The translations under genes and the position numbers were made by a program. The notes under the pieces are model-generated. The model saw only the letters and a program-made list of their open reading frames with translations, was not told where the DNA came from and did no database searches. Source: Macrotrachela quadricornifera (Eukaryota > Rotifera > Eurotatoria > Philodinida > Philodinidae). Taken from it: 64,000 nucleotides of DNA. This document shows, in pieces, positions 13,975 to 27,000 of the stretch. Each line of letters begins with the position of its first letter. Position 1 is the stretch's first letter. Location of the stretch: NCBI GenBank assembly GCA_022393335.1, contig JAJEKB010000412.1, forward strand, positions 126,856 to 190,855, given 5' to 3'.

Positions 13975-14018
13975 ATAGATGATGAACTAAAGAAAACATC
14001 CGTAGCCACAGCTGACAT
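13975..14018 (-). CDS. Candidate first coding exon of the 9402-11400 gene
   Basis: On the minus strand an ATG at 14018 opens a short reading frame, MSAVATDVFFSSSS, that runs into a strong donor (AT then GTAAGT). Its Ser-rich texture resembles the downstream protein. It ends in phase 2, whereas the acceptor before 11400 needs phase 0, so at least one unseen exon between 11.4 and 13.97 kb would be required. It could equally belong to a non-coding transcript or be chance. Confidence 0.3.
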
Positions 14019-17000
14019 TATTATTATTAATGATTGTTAATAAATTGTCATAATGTTCTTTATTTGATGTATCAATGTCTTTTACTCATATATATGCATT
14101 TTTAATCAAATAACAGGATACCTTCTGTCTGCCAAACTACAACGTCAATTGGAAGACAAGTGAGATACTCTTGATTTAACAATCGAAAAAAAAAAAAAGA
14201 AATGAATAAAAAAAAATGTCGCTGGATAGAGAAGTATGTTATAAGAAAGCAATAAGGGAGTGGAGAGCATTATTGTCGTTGTTATTGACATGCGCTCATA
14301 TTTTTTTTCATGTACAAGGTTTCTCTCAAAATCGATTTTTTAAGATAATCAGAAATCACCTTTGAATAATTGACCAAAAAAATTTTTTCTCTCTTTTTAT
14401 CATTTCAATGTCAAAAATCTTATTTAAAAAACAAATTTCTTAATTGATATTAAAATATTGACATTCGTATAATTATCAAATTATGTTTAATGAAAAACAA
14501 AACAAAAGAAAATATATATTTCATTCAATTTTTGAAAGGTAAATAATATTGTTTCATATAATCATAATTACATATTCATGTAAGTCAAAATATATTATAT
14601 TTTTTAACGACACACGGCAAGTACAAAAAAAAATATTTTTATTTTGATTTCGTCAAACAAACGATAAAATTAATAGAATGAGAATCCTTGAGGGTGGTCG
14701 TTTTTTTCGTCTCGAATGTCCTTATATCCAGTATTATTGTCAATTATTGAAAAATAAAATTTAATCGTTATTATTTATAATGCATGTACTCCATGTAAAT
14801 GTTTTTATAATAATTATTATTTATAAATCTGTATGTATGAAACTACTTTTCTTTTCTCTATAATTTCAAAAGGACATTTTATAATATATTCAAATGTCTG
14901 ACATATTTTTTAAAAAAAAGTGCAAGATTCCACTTGAATAATTTAGTATTCATTACACTTAAAAGGTACGAAATTCTTTTCCTCTGAAAAGAATATTTGC
15001 ATTATTATTGTAATATATTCCGATAATGTCGTAAACAGACATTTATTAGATCATATAAAATATTTTTATGTATCAAATATTTGAAATTGTTAATCTAAAT
15101 CATTATTGTTATTGTTTCATGAAAAAAGTTTGTCTTTGAAATATATGTACTATGTAATTGTTTAAGTTGGTTGATTTGATGAATCTAGTTAAATAATATT
15201 AATTCTTATGTAGCCTGTACTCATTATCCGGCCACTGAAAGTGAAAAAAGTTAAGACAAAAAATAGATTAAAAGATCTAATACATTTGTTTTCTAACTGT
15301 TTATGGATTTTAAATTATGGTTGTCATTGGCAAAACTGATTTATTTTTTGTTGTCCTAGTTGATATTTAGTGGAAATCGAATCAAATCAGATTTCGCTAG
15401 TTCAATGTGATTCATTTTTGATTTTTGATGTAGTAAGGCTACGCATAACAATTCGAAAAGCTGCCAAATTATATGCAATTAGGAAAATAAAAATATAGAT
15501 TGTCTACTGAAATTACTGATACAAATGTTTGCTATAATTAATGAACAACAAGATCAAATAGAAGCTTAGCATAGATATGAGTTATTCTGTAAAATTCAAC
15601 AGTTAATGCATCTTACTGATTTAAAATAGCAGAAATCTAATGAAAAATATTCAAATAGAAATCACGATTATTTTCTTTTTTTAAATCAGTTACATTGAGA
15701 TTAGCAAAAATAACTCGATTCAAAATAATTTTAATACAATAGTAAAGATTTTAACTGATTATCTAATTAAAAACTTCTTTAATTGAATACAATTAAATAA
15801 TTTGAAGTCTACACTATTATTAGTAGTTCATGTAGATTTAAAGTATTAGATTAAATAAATAAGATAACGATAGTTTGAAATTCATTAACTGTATAAAGCA
15901 TTGTAAAATCATCTAACTGCACGTGTTAATCCATTCACTACATGTCCAACTTCAAACAACTATTTACAGCATGATACTAAACATAGATATGACTTTAGTA
16001 GACGCACAAATATATGTATATATGGCCAGCTACTATCACATCAATTGTATATAAAAGATTGTATTACATTCAAGAATTTAACGTGACATGTTTAAGGACA
16101 AGCATTTATATCGTAAAGAAAAGTTTTTAAATATAACTGCAGTTAACACCAATTCCAATCAAAAACTTTTTTTTCGTAGGTAACAAATAGTTATATCGTA
16201 TTCGGTGTATATATGGCCGCAACAAATCGTAGACTGACATCAATTAATTAATGTTTCGTTCAAGTTTAATATGTTTATATTAGTCTTATAACTTATTTTC
16301 TACACACTTTTTATGAAAAATATATCTTGTTTTTTGTTTCTAATCAAATAATGACAAAAACCTTCGGTGGGAAGTGTTATGGAGGTAAAATACAATTATT
16401 AAACAAAAGAAACAGGAATTTTTATTAGTATTATATTACATATTGATAAAAAAAAAAAGCTTATATAATAAATTATTGTTCACTGTTACAACTTTTCATT
16501 GCATCTATCATATCGAATGTCAGGAATGTTCTTCACTATGATGCAATCGTATGGCATCGTCCATAATTACAATGGAATATGTTTTGGAAAATAGAACAGT
16601 ATTCAGTGACCATTTAAAGGCAATTATTTACGTTAATGAGCAATGAATGTAAATGACAAAAAATCACGTACATTCTATCGATTATGGCTCGAGAAACTAC
16701 CATTAGTTTCACACAAAATCAGATCTTAGCAAGAGATCCTTGAAAGATAGCAAAAAGTTAAATTTAATTCGAAAATACTATCTTTAAAAAACTGGAAACC
16801 ATGTATTCAGATTTTAGACATTTGAAAATGTTGAACCAGAATTTATCTCTTTCCTACTTGATACATTCGAAAAATATCATTAATTCTTTAGTTTTTTTAT
16901 GATGCCTTCAGCTAATACGCTTCATTAAGAGACATGACAATGATAAACTCAATCAATTGATAATTTAGATGTCTTCTAACCTTGTATATTTATCAAGGAA

Positions 17001-20000
17001 CATGGAAAACAAATTAGTATCCATGATGCCATTACAATAGAGTATATATCGAATTCTTTCGAAGCTATCGAGAAACTTCTAGGAATACTGAATAGAAGTT
17101 TATAAGATAACTGTTCAAAATATCCTAAAATAATGGAAGAAATTTTCAACTTATGATTGAACAAAACTATTTTTGACTTATTTGTTATCACGACTATAGT
17201 TTGTGGATATTAAAGAAAATAGTTCCCATTCGATAAGCTTTCAATATTATTTTCTAAAATATTTGTTTAACTGTAGAAAAATTTCTATTCATATGAAAAC
17301 TAAATTTTCACTAGATGATGTTCTTTCCATAATTTATCAGAGTTCAGTTTAGATGAAAACATGGTCTGTTGTCTACAAAAAATAAACAATCAAATTTTCA
17401 AAATACTTTATTTTTCCCTGATTGCATTATGCTTCTTTAACAGTCTGCATATCTTCTGGTGCATCTCAATTGTAAGTGAATCATGCAGTTATGCATATGT
17501 CTGCTTCAACCTGCATCACCCTACGATAGATAATTAAATGATGAAGAGAACAGAAAAGTTATTTAATGTAATACTGCCACCGCACACAATTCAAATCCAA
17601 GGTGTATCTAACGCAAAAAGAGACGTGTGAAACTTCAGAAGTTCATACTTCACTTGCATTTCTGCTACCTCGAACACAGAATAACATGCCGGATAAAGAG
17701 GATCATTTTTCTAATTTTCGAACAAATATATCCTTCGAAACATTAGAAGAGTCGTCTCCTCTCATGATAGAACTTTCTTCTCAAATAAATGCAGCAAAAA
17801 ACATATTAGAAAACATCTTCTTTTGACAATTACTATTTTAATGTTTTCTGCAATGTAACAAGTCTTTCAAACATTTACATACACTTGTATGTTAACATCT
17901 ATAGTCAGTATGAACAATATTTTGCTTTTACTGATTTAGTGATGTCAGCGCGAGTGAGACAATTCATGAGTAAATAATAATAGGAAAGAAGGATTAGATA
18001 ATTTTTTAATTAAAAGACACGCTCTGAGAAGATTGCACAACTCCCCTGCACGCAAGCACATAAGAGGCGAACAAATGACGTTTCCATAAGTTATTTTAGC
18101 ATTTTTTGTAATTAGAGAGTATGCTCTTAAGAGTTCTTTTGTGTTTTCTTCAATTAGAATGATCATTCTTACAATCGTAAGATATAATTAACATGGCATA
18201 TGCCTAAATGTACCATGCATGAAGAGATCTTTTTAAAATAGAAATATATTCTGTCAGATGGATTTGTTTATTATGTACAATGTCGCTCTGTCTATGCACT
18301 TTCTTGTAAATTAGAGATTCAAACATCTTTTTGGCACGAAAGACTATATTCCTGACTGAAGAAACGTACCCTCGAGGTGATGAATTTGGACCTGTTCCGT
18401 GAGATTCACCTTCTAAATTAGACCTAAGCATAAATTTCTTGTCGTAACAAGACCAAAAGTCGTTTTCGATAAAGAAGCAAAGAAATCTAAAAGCAGATAA
18501 GCTAAAAATTAATAATAAACCTCGTGATACAATCTAGTTCGACTGGATTTCATCTATACTAATCAAAGATTGGTATAAGTAGCACATTTAATAATATTGA
18601 TTCAGAAAATTTTAATTTCTCCTGGTGAATTATTTAGTTATAAAAATAATACATGTTTCGAGTGATTTGTATAAGTGTTTGAGCAGTGTTACCATAAATC
18701 GTACTTAGATTAGAGTATATAATTTATTGTAGTGTTTGACAGATATTATTCTTATCAACGATGTTTTCTTTTTTATGTGTTGATATATTATGTGTTTCTT
18801 TCTCATGATACAAACACAGATAAGTAACAAAAACTTATGTACTAACTGTGTATTGAATATAAGAGGATTGAAACTACTAAAAAAATACGACTTTTTCCAG
18901 ATTCTGAAAGTGATCATTTTGGATTTCTTTCGGATTAAAGTCATTCGGAAACAAACTCTATACAATGGTCCAAAGAGACCGAAAACTATCAAAATTTTTA
19001 TATCTTGATCAAAACTAATATTTCAATGTAATACTTCTGATCATGTTCGTATAAAAATTTGAGAATTATAATCATTATAAAAGAAAAAATTTAACCACTA
19101 AAGTTCCATCAATAGTGTAGTTATATTAAATTACTTTATAGAGATATTTTTCAGATGCTCTACTTTGTACTACTCATCGACATGATTACTAATAAAAGAT
19201 CTTTCTTTTATAGATCTTAAAATAGATTGTAAAAAGTTAATAAATTGACAGTAAATCTGTTTCATTTTGTGATAATCATGATATTAGTCAAAATAAAGAT
19301 CAGTACCATATATAAATATTATACTACTATAAATGTCACATGCAGAAGAGAGATAAAAGCGTATGAAAATTATTATTTTTTTATTTGCTGTTCCATTCTC
19401 AACTGTAAAACGAATTCTAAACTAATGATCACTAAAATTTTGAGAAAAACAAATGCAAATCAGGCATCTTCCTGGCTAAGTAAATCCAATTTCAATCAAT
19501 AGATAAAATGTCGAATTAAGAATAATAATAGTTAACAATATTATATCTTTCCACATTTTCATACATTGAAATATTCACTTTCGATATACTACGTTTGTCA
19601 TTACTCACATGAGTCTCTCACTACATTTCTGATTTCTAGCTCATATAATGCATTCCATAGTTATAGTACAACACATAATAAATTTTGGAGATAATGTACA
19701 TTATCTTGATATCATGCAGACAAGGCAATAATATTTTCCGAGAAAACTTTCTAAATTATTTCAAATATTTCCTTCATATCCCGTCATTATAAAAGAAAAA
19801 CAATTTTCAATATTGATTAATTTTAAAAAACTATTATTATATTTTAATTATAATTCAAGATAAGAAGCAATGACAATTATCAAATTATAGAAAATTATAG
19901 TATAAAAATAAGAAACTCATCTTATGATAAATAGATGTCGCTCGTGACCAAAAACTATTTTCAATAAGTAAAAAAGATTTTTAATAGTATACTTCTTTTT

Positions 20001-20272
20001 TTTCTTTTTAATATGAATAATAACTAAGATTATCATTTTTAGATGCATATTTGAATGGAAGATTTTTGATAAGTAGATCAAACCAATCCAAATTTGTTTT
20101 CTTTTTTTTTTTGAGAGAAAAAAAATAGATAAATACGGTAAATAATAACTGTAATTATATATATATAAGAACGACGTCAATGTACTTTCCAGTGTATTAC
20201 TATTGATTTAACCGGAAAAAAGCATGTTAGACAAATGTTTTCTCTTAATTTTAATTAATATAGCCAAACAAG
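14019..20272. other. Six-kilobase gene-poor region
   Basis: No gene could be supported. Between about 17400 and 18440 the sequence has fewer homopolymers and carries several open stretches of 70-75 codons (17602-17826 on +, 17945-18166 and 18204-18431 on -). They have no family features that I recognise, so they may be decayed transposon or gene pieces. Near 16020 and 16210 a short TATATATGGCC-containing phrase occurs twice in direct orientation. The last bases before 20273 (ATATAG then CCAAACAAG-ATG) contain a possible 3' splice site for a 5' UTR intron or trans-splicing. Confidence 0.35.
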
Positions 20273-20768
20273 ATGGGTAATACATTAACATCAATACCAA
20301 ATACTGTTTCATTACCAATATTTGGTGTCGGTTTAACGACACTTTGTTTAAGTCTATGTTTTTGTTGTTATTTATGGCGGTTAGTTTTATTTTATTTAAA
20401 GAAAAGACAAAAATTATATTAATATATTTAATAATAAAATTTTAGACTTAGACGAGATACATTTCGAGAAAAAGGCTATCGAAAAGATCAATATATGCGA
20501 TGTAAAGTAAAAAATTCCGTAAGATTTTTTTTTTTTGTTCTTTTTATTTATAAAAGAAAAATGAAATTCTCTTTCTTTTTTTAAGAGTTGTGTTATTTGT
20601 TTTGATGATTTTTATGAAGATGAAGAAATAGCCGTATGTCCATGTGAACATGCATTTCATAAACGTTGTTTATCACCATGGTTACAACAAAATTGTACAT
20701 GTCCAATGTGTAATATGTGTATTAAACCGGAAATATCTGGTTCATGCCAATTACCTGATATGCTTTAG
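20273..20768 (+). CDS. RNF24: RNF24/RNF122-like transmembrane RING-H2 E3 ubiquitin ligase
   Basis: Three exons (20273-20379, 20446-20518, 20586-20768) give a 120-residue protein. Residues about 14-35 form one hydrophobic segment ending in CFCCYLWRLRR, close to the FCCYLIRLR end of the vertebrate RNF24 membrane segment. A short basic linker follows, then a RING-H2 domain. Its ligands are CVIC, then C-x-H-x2-H-x2-C in CEHAFHKRC, then CPMC, that is C3H2C3. Spacing and the PCEHAFHKRCLSPWL phrase match RNF24/RNF122. The family inserts in ER/Golgi membranes with a cytosolic RING that recruits an E2. Both acceptors and donors are canonical, and the start is the first ATG before the membrane segment. 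RNF24 and RNF122 cannot be told apart from one invertebrate sequence. Confidence 0.88.
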
Positions 20769-22407
20769 ATTAATATTTGAATCTCTATTTTATTTTTTAA
20801 TACACTCATCTAGTCAGTTATATAGAGAAAAACATAACAAACAAAAAAGAAAAAAAGAAAGTTATTAAGCACATCTATGTATATATTGACATATATATAT
20901 ATATATGAAAATCTGTTTGTTTTATTTTATAAATCAATAGATATCTTCTTCATTTTTGTTGTTGTTGTTGTAATTATATTTTCGTTCTCAATTGACACTC
21001 ATTCTTTGTATATTAAATGTTTTATTTTATTTTATTTTATGAAAATATAATGCTCAAAGTTGAATAATAGCAATATTTTTTATTTAATCTTAGAAGTTAA
21101 ATCAATTTCGCATTTATAAATAAAATTTAATAATTTAAAATTATACTTTTATCTACATTTATTTTTAAATATTTAAAATTTTTATAGTATATACGTCGTT
21201 AATTTATCTTTATTGTTTCTTTATAATAAAAATTAAATGAATAAGAAACACGTATAAATGTCTTATAGAATAATAGTATTTGTTAATTAAAAAGAAATTA
21301 ATTATATAACATATTTCTTTTCTTTTTTTCTATTTAAAAATGTATTTATATTAAATTTATAAAGTACTAAAAAAAAGGAAAATAAAAGACTCTAAGTATC
21401 TTATTAATGCTTATGAATAATTGGAAATGTTCTTGTAAATCATGATCAATCTGATTAATTTTAAACTTGCATATCCGATTGGAAATTTCTTTGTAATGAT
21501 GTTAATAGGCTTTTTATATCAATCAACGTTGGATATGTATTAAACTACCGTATCATGAACATTATTTCTATTACGAATAGAATAGTCGTTTAGAAATAAT
21601 ATTTTGTATTTAATTTTATTATTAATTCCATCTGTTAAACATTAGTGAAATTTATATTTTTAATGAAATATTAAATTGACATCATAAAAATGTAATTTTT
21701 TTGTTTCCTCTATTTAGTTTACAAAACATTTTAGTATCCTAGATACAAGAAAATGTTCTCGAAAGTAAAGACTATAACACATTGAAATGTTATTAGTAAT
21801 AAGAAAGAATATCAATTGATCTATCCTATTATTACATCAGATATTAATGGTATGATATTATTATAAAAGATTTCCATTGATATTAAAATAATTCGCAGCA
21901 TCAAAAATCAATTTCTTGTTATTATTGTATTTGTCTTTTTCTTTTCTTTTAGAATTAGATAAGATCATATGTCTAAAAGAAAGATTAGTACAAATTTTCC
22001 AAACGATTAGTCCTATCTAAAAGATATAAATATGTTATAATTACCTATAAAGAATAAAAAGAAGACATATTATGAGCTTAATATCTCATCTTTTTTTCAA
22101 AATGAGCTTAGAAAACTTTATTAATCATTTGCTATAAAAAAAAAAAGAATTCAACATTTTTTTCCTGTGAAATGTTCCTGAATATAATAAACAAAAAAAA
22201 AACATATCAATTATTTCACACAATCAAGCTATTACATTCAGAATTAAATACACCTTAAAATTATCAATCAAATATGTTGTCAATTTACTATATAATTTCT
22301 ATATCTTTAATTTTATCACAAAATGTCGATTGATAATCTATACAAAAATGAACAATGTTATCTCAAAAAGAAAAATATATATATAAAAAAAACAAGACTA
22401 CATAATT
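20769..22407. other. 3' UTR and AT-rich spacer between convergent genes
   Basis: The region lies between the 3' ends of the RING gene (+) and the coiled-coil gene (-). It has short repeats (TGTTG)n near 20957 and AT stretches. No additional gene was seen. Confidence 0.45.
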
Positions 22408-23735
22408 CTACATAGGACTTTTTTTAACATTAAGATGTTTATTTTTTGTAATAGATGATTTAGGACCAGCTGCATGTGGATCATTCATAAATGTTCGCAT
22501 ATATGATCGATGTATTTCACGTAATTCATCACGTAGACGCATACGTACTTTTGAATCTTTAACTAAATTTTGACCTAAATGATTTTCAATAAGTGGACGA
22601 ACTTGTTTTTCACTTGGTCGATGATCAAACGATGATTGAGATTTATCACGAAGATATTCACATAATGCTGGATAACGTGGAATTTCAAGTAAATAAGTTT
22701 TTGCATTTTTATTTCTTGTTGCTTTATTTTTTATAACATTTTGTAAAGCTAATGGTAAACTAGTCATGCCATTATCTTCATCATTATGTTCATTAGCTAA
22801 AATATATCAAAATTTATATCTTCGAATAAATCTACGAAAATTATTAACTACTGAAGAGTATCCAAAAGTAGTGATGAAAGTATCTTATTTTATTATAGAA
22901 AACTTGAGGAAAAAATCTCTTTTTTTATGGTATGTTAGAGGAAATTATGCTCTATTTTTTATGCTATTTAAACACTCTTCAACTAATAACATAATAATAA
23001 AATAGAAGATAGAAACTATTTTTGTTGAAAACTTAACTATCNNNNNNNNNNNNNNNNNNNNNNNNNNNNNNNNNNNNNNNNNNNNNNNNNNNNNNNNNNN
23101 NNNNNNNNNNNNNNNNNNNNNNNNNNNNNNNNNNNNNNNNNNNNNNNNNNNNNNNNNNNNNNNNNNNNNNNNNNNNNNNNNNNNNNNNNNNNNNNNNNNN
23201 NNNNNNNNNNNNNNNNNNNNNNNNNNNNNNNNNNNNNNNNNNNNNNNNNNNNNNNNNNNNNNNNNNNNNNNNNNNNNNNNNNNNNNNNNNNNNNNNNNNN
23301 NNNNNNNNNNNNNNNNNNNNNNNNNNNNNNNNNNNNNNNNNNNNNNNNNNNNNNNNNNNNNNNNNNNNNNNNNNNNNNNNNNNNNNNNNNNNNNNNNNNN
23401 NNNNNNNNNNNNNNNNNNNNNNNNNNNNNNNNNNNNNNNNNAATGATGATGACTTAATTTATCTTTTAATTTTTTATTTACTTCTTGTAATTGTTTATAT
23501 TTTCGATAAATTTGATACACATATTTTTCATTTATTTCATTATATGCATTAATTATTTCATCAGTTAATTCATAAAGTTTTTCAATACGTTTTCGTGCTT
23601 TTATATCAATTAATTGTGAAGCTAAAATAGAAACAAAATAATCATTAAAATAAAGAAAATTATTTTAAATTTATTAAAAAAAGAACCTGATTGAGACATA
23701 GACGATAATCGTTTTGTAGTTGTGCGTTTTCCCAT
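22408..23735 (-). CDS. Unknown coiled-coil protein, interrupted by an assembly gap
   Basis: On the minus strand, exon 1 (23735-23687) begins MGKRTTTKRLSSMSQS. Exon 2 starts at 23621 and runs into the 400 bp gap. The last exon (22796-22408) starts after a TTTAG acceptor and ends with TAG. Exon 2 encodes a charged helix with heptad-like spacing (RKRIEKLYELTDEIINAYNE, then YRKYKQLQEVNKKLKDKL), a probable coiled coil. The C-terminal exon has about 129 codons, is basic and includes EIPRYPALCEYLRDK and VRMRLRDELREIHRSYM. I do not recognise the family. At least 76 residues before and 129 after the gap are visible; the missing part may contain further exons. The start lies 269 bp from the oppositely oriented MDM1 start, so the two probably share a promoter region. 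Confidence 0.68.
23042..23441. other. Assembly gap of 400 N
   Basis: A run of 400 undetermined bases lies inside the coiled-coil gene, removing the end of exon 2 and possibly whole exons. The round length suggests a scaffolding gap whose true size is unknown. Confidence 0.99.
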
Positions 23736-24004
23736 AGTGCAATTGAAATTAAGTGAAATAATGTTTAAAAAAAAAGTTCTTTGTTGATTTTGTTTTATCA
23801 ATAGATGTCAGGATTGAATATATATATTTTATTTTAGATAATTTATTTAAATAGAAAATAAAAACAAGACAGATATTTTAAATTTAAATATTTTTTTTAT
23901 AAATGATAAGGAAATTTATTCGAACAGAATATGTTGATATGACAACGAAATGATTTATGATGACATTTTTTTGATAGTTGTTAACTTTTTTTCTAAACCA
24001 CAAA
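23736..24004. promoter_or_regulatory. Putative bidirectional promoter between the coiled-coil gene and MDM1
   Basis: Only 269 bp separate the two divergent start codons. Both 5' UTRs and core promoters must lie here unless upstream exons were missed. I see no specific motif that I would defend. Confidence 0.45.
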
Positions 24005-27000
24005 ATGAAGTATCAAGTAAGATATTAAATAAGAAAAAGGAAAAAGTCTTTTCTTTTTTGTTGAAAATTTAGACTGAATATCAAAGAAATTATCAAAATC
24101 GAATACCAAGAAAATTTCATGAACTTTCAGCTGAAGAACGAAAATTAAGCGAAGGTTTTTTTTATCTTTTTGTCTTTTTTTTATATTGGTTTATTTTTTT
24201 TTCTTTTTGTTAAGTACCAATTAAACGTTCAATATCTCGTCGACGTGGTCGATCATTACCATCATCACCTAATCGTATTAATGATCAGAATTATACTGTT
24301 ATTGGACCAAATGATAAATTTTCTCAATCACAACTTTATCGATTACGAGAGCCAATTAAAGATTATTCTCGTGTTTCAAAACCACGAGAATATGCCATTT
24401 TAGGAAGAAATGAAAAATTTGAAAATAATGTTGCTTATCCATTAAGAAAACCTGTTTTAAGTGACTCACCTAGAGTAAGAAATAATTCTAATTCATTTTT
24501 TAAAAACAATAGAGATTTATTTTTTATTTTCAGTCTATTTATTAGAGAATTGTATATATCTTATAATTTCAAATACTTTGAACGAAATAAGAATTTTTAA
24601 AGATTCTCATTAATTTTGTTCGGTTTTTTCGCTCATAAAAAGTTCAAAATAATAAATGATAGTAGATGACTTACAGATGAAATAACATATAATGCAGAAG
24701 TAATGACACAAAATGTTGATTCGTATTTCTCTTCGATAGACGAATACTCAAACAAATGTTGATTTACTAAAAGATGAAGCGTTTGTCTCTACTTTCGAAT
24801 ATGATATAACTTCCGATATGTTTGACAGCAATGCAGTTACGCGTAAGTGCGTCGTACTGTGACCTGTAATTGCGGAAAATTGCGATACAACTACGCGTAA
24901 CTGCATTGCAGTCAAATATATGATTTTTTAACTGCGAACAATGTGACGCAGTTGTTAAAAAAGTGGCGACATAAATTATTTTTATAATACATTTGTAAAT
25001 AAAATGATGCAATAAAAAAGACAGATACCCTCAATATAAATCCGTATTTTTCTCCAAAAAAATGATATAAAAGATCGATTTTTATATCTCTTCCATGAAT
25101 AGGTTTTAAAGACAAAATTGACACCTCTTTCAAATGATGTATGATTTATGTTTGTTATAAGTTTGTAAACGAAATGAGATAAAGTACAAAAAAGAAAAGT
25201 GTCGGGCAATAAATTTTTAATTTTTATATGAATTAGCAAAAAACGTCAGTGGACGGCAATTAAGTACAAATATCTGTCGTTTAAAAAAAACTAGTTTTAA
25301 CGAATTCATTAATGTCGAAGTAGTCACTCTTATTGAATGCACGAAATTTCAATTAGTTATGGACTAACAAGGTGTGTTTGACTAATTTGTATAAAAATCG
25401 CAAATTTATTGCTCAACTTTTTCTTTTTCTTTTTCATGTCGTTTCATTTATAAACTTGTGACAAGTATAAATCATACACCGTTTGAAAGAGGAGAAAATT
25501 TTCTTTTTAGAACCTGTTTATGGAAGAGATATAAAGATCGATGTTTTCTATCAGTTTTTTAATAGAAAAGTACAGATTTATTCGGAGAGTGTCCGTGTTT
25601 TTTATCGCATTGTTTCATTTGTAAATGTGTTATAGAAATAAGTTACATACAATTTACAAGAGCAAAAAAATGTTCTATCCTTTGCTAAATAAAGTTTTCT
25701 TTTTTGGAAAGGCGTCACCTTGCTAATCTCTGTTAGAGATCGTTTTTGATTCTGAAACTCAACTGTGAGTGTAACTTCACAATCTTTTAATAGGGTTATC
25801 AAAAGATTAAACATTTCAAGCAAAGAAAAATTCATCTAATGACTCAAAACGAACATTTTTTATGTCAAAATATCGAATTTTCTTTTGAAAAAGAAAAAAT
25901 ATTTTTGGGTGTGATAGATTTATTGTTAAATAGTTTTTTGTTAAGCTACAATGATTCATATACAATATTTTAGTATATAAACTTTATTTTTAAATGTTTG
26001 ATAATTAATTATCATATGTATTAAAAAATAGGTTGTAGTACGACGACGTAAACATGAAAATCATTCATGTGGTATTCAAACTGTACGTGAAAATAAAAAG
26101 AAAATTATGTCTTATTATTATTGTTATTTTAAATTTAGGAATTGGATAAAGCAGGTACTACTTCATATGATTCTCGATATAGACGAAAACATAATTCTAA
26201 TCGAGTAAATTCTATTTATTTAATAATAACAATAGATATATTCATTTTTATTAAATAAAATAGAGACGAATTGAAACACAAAGTGAATATAAAGACAAAT
26301 ATAATTGGAAACAACCATTAAGTTATTCAATGAATGATGAAATATTTATTGATGATTCGAAATGGGTTAGATTTTATTTTACTTTTTTTCTCAAAAATTT
26401 ATATTATAAAAGAAAAACAAGAGAAATATTTTTAGCATAATCGCTATTCCGATGCCAATAAACCATTAGTTGAAAAAACTTCTGTAGCTGTCAATACACC
26501 AGCACGTGTTGAAGTTGATGTTAATAATAATAAACAACAAGTCAAGCAATTTCGTCCAAAAAGATATGAAACAAGTGAATATCGAACAAGTTATGCACCT
26601 AAAAAATCAAAAACACAAAAAGCATTTGAAGCTGAACATGTAGATGAACGAGTAAAATTCTTCTTAAATTGATATTTCATTATATTAAATTTTAAAACAT
26701 TATAGAAACGAAGAGAAATTCCAAGACATGAACATGCTTATACAGATGATGAAGGTATTAATGAAAATATTGATTTAGGAAATGAATTTCGACAAAAATA
26801 TCCTCATGGACAATTAAAGTTTGAAAATGAAATTTATAAATTTCATATCTTTATTTTTTATTTTATTTTCTTAGACATTGGAAATCAGAATATCAATCAA
26901 CATATAAACCATTTTCACGTTTCGATTATAAAGATGGTAAATGGTATAAAGATTCTTCTGCAGTAAGTCTTAATACTGTTTTTTTTTAATTTTATTTTAC

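Larger units (their letters stand above)
24475..26031. other. MDM1 intron 3 (1557 bp), repeat-filled
   Basis: This intron is some 20 times longer than most introns in the window. It contains a small perfect-tipped hairpin (24815-24923) and a large fold-back repeat (24969-25648), each listed separately. The remaining sequence is AT-rich without features. Confidence 0.8.

Noticed and set aside
16017..16260. Two direct copies of a TATATATGGCC-containing phrase about 190 bases apart
   Set aside because: The match is short and partly low-complexity; not enough to claim a repeat element.
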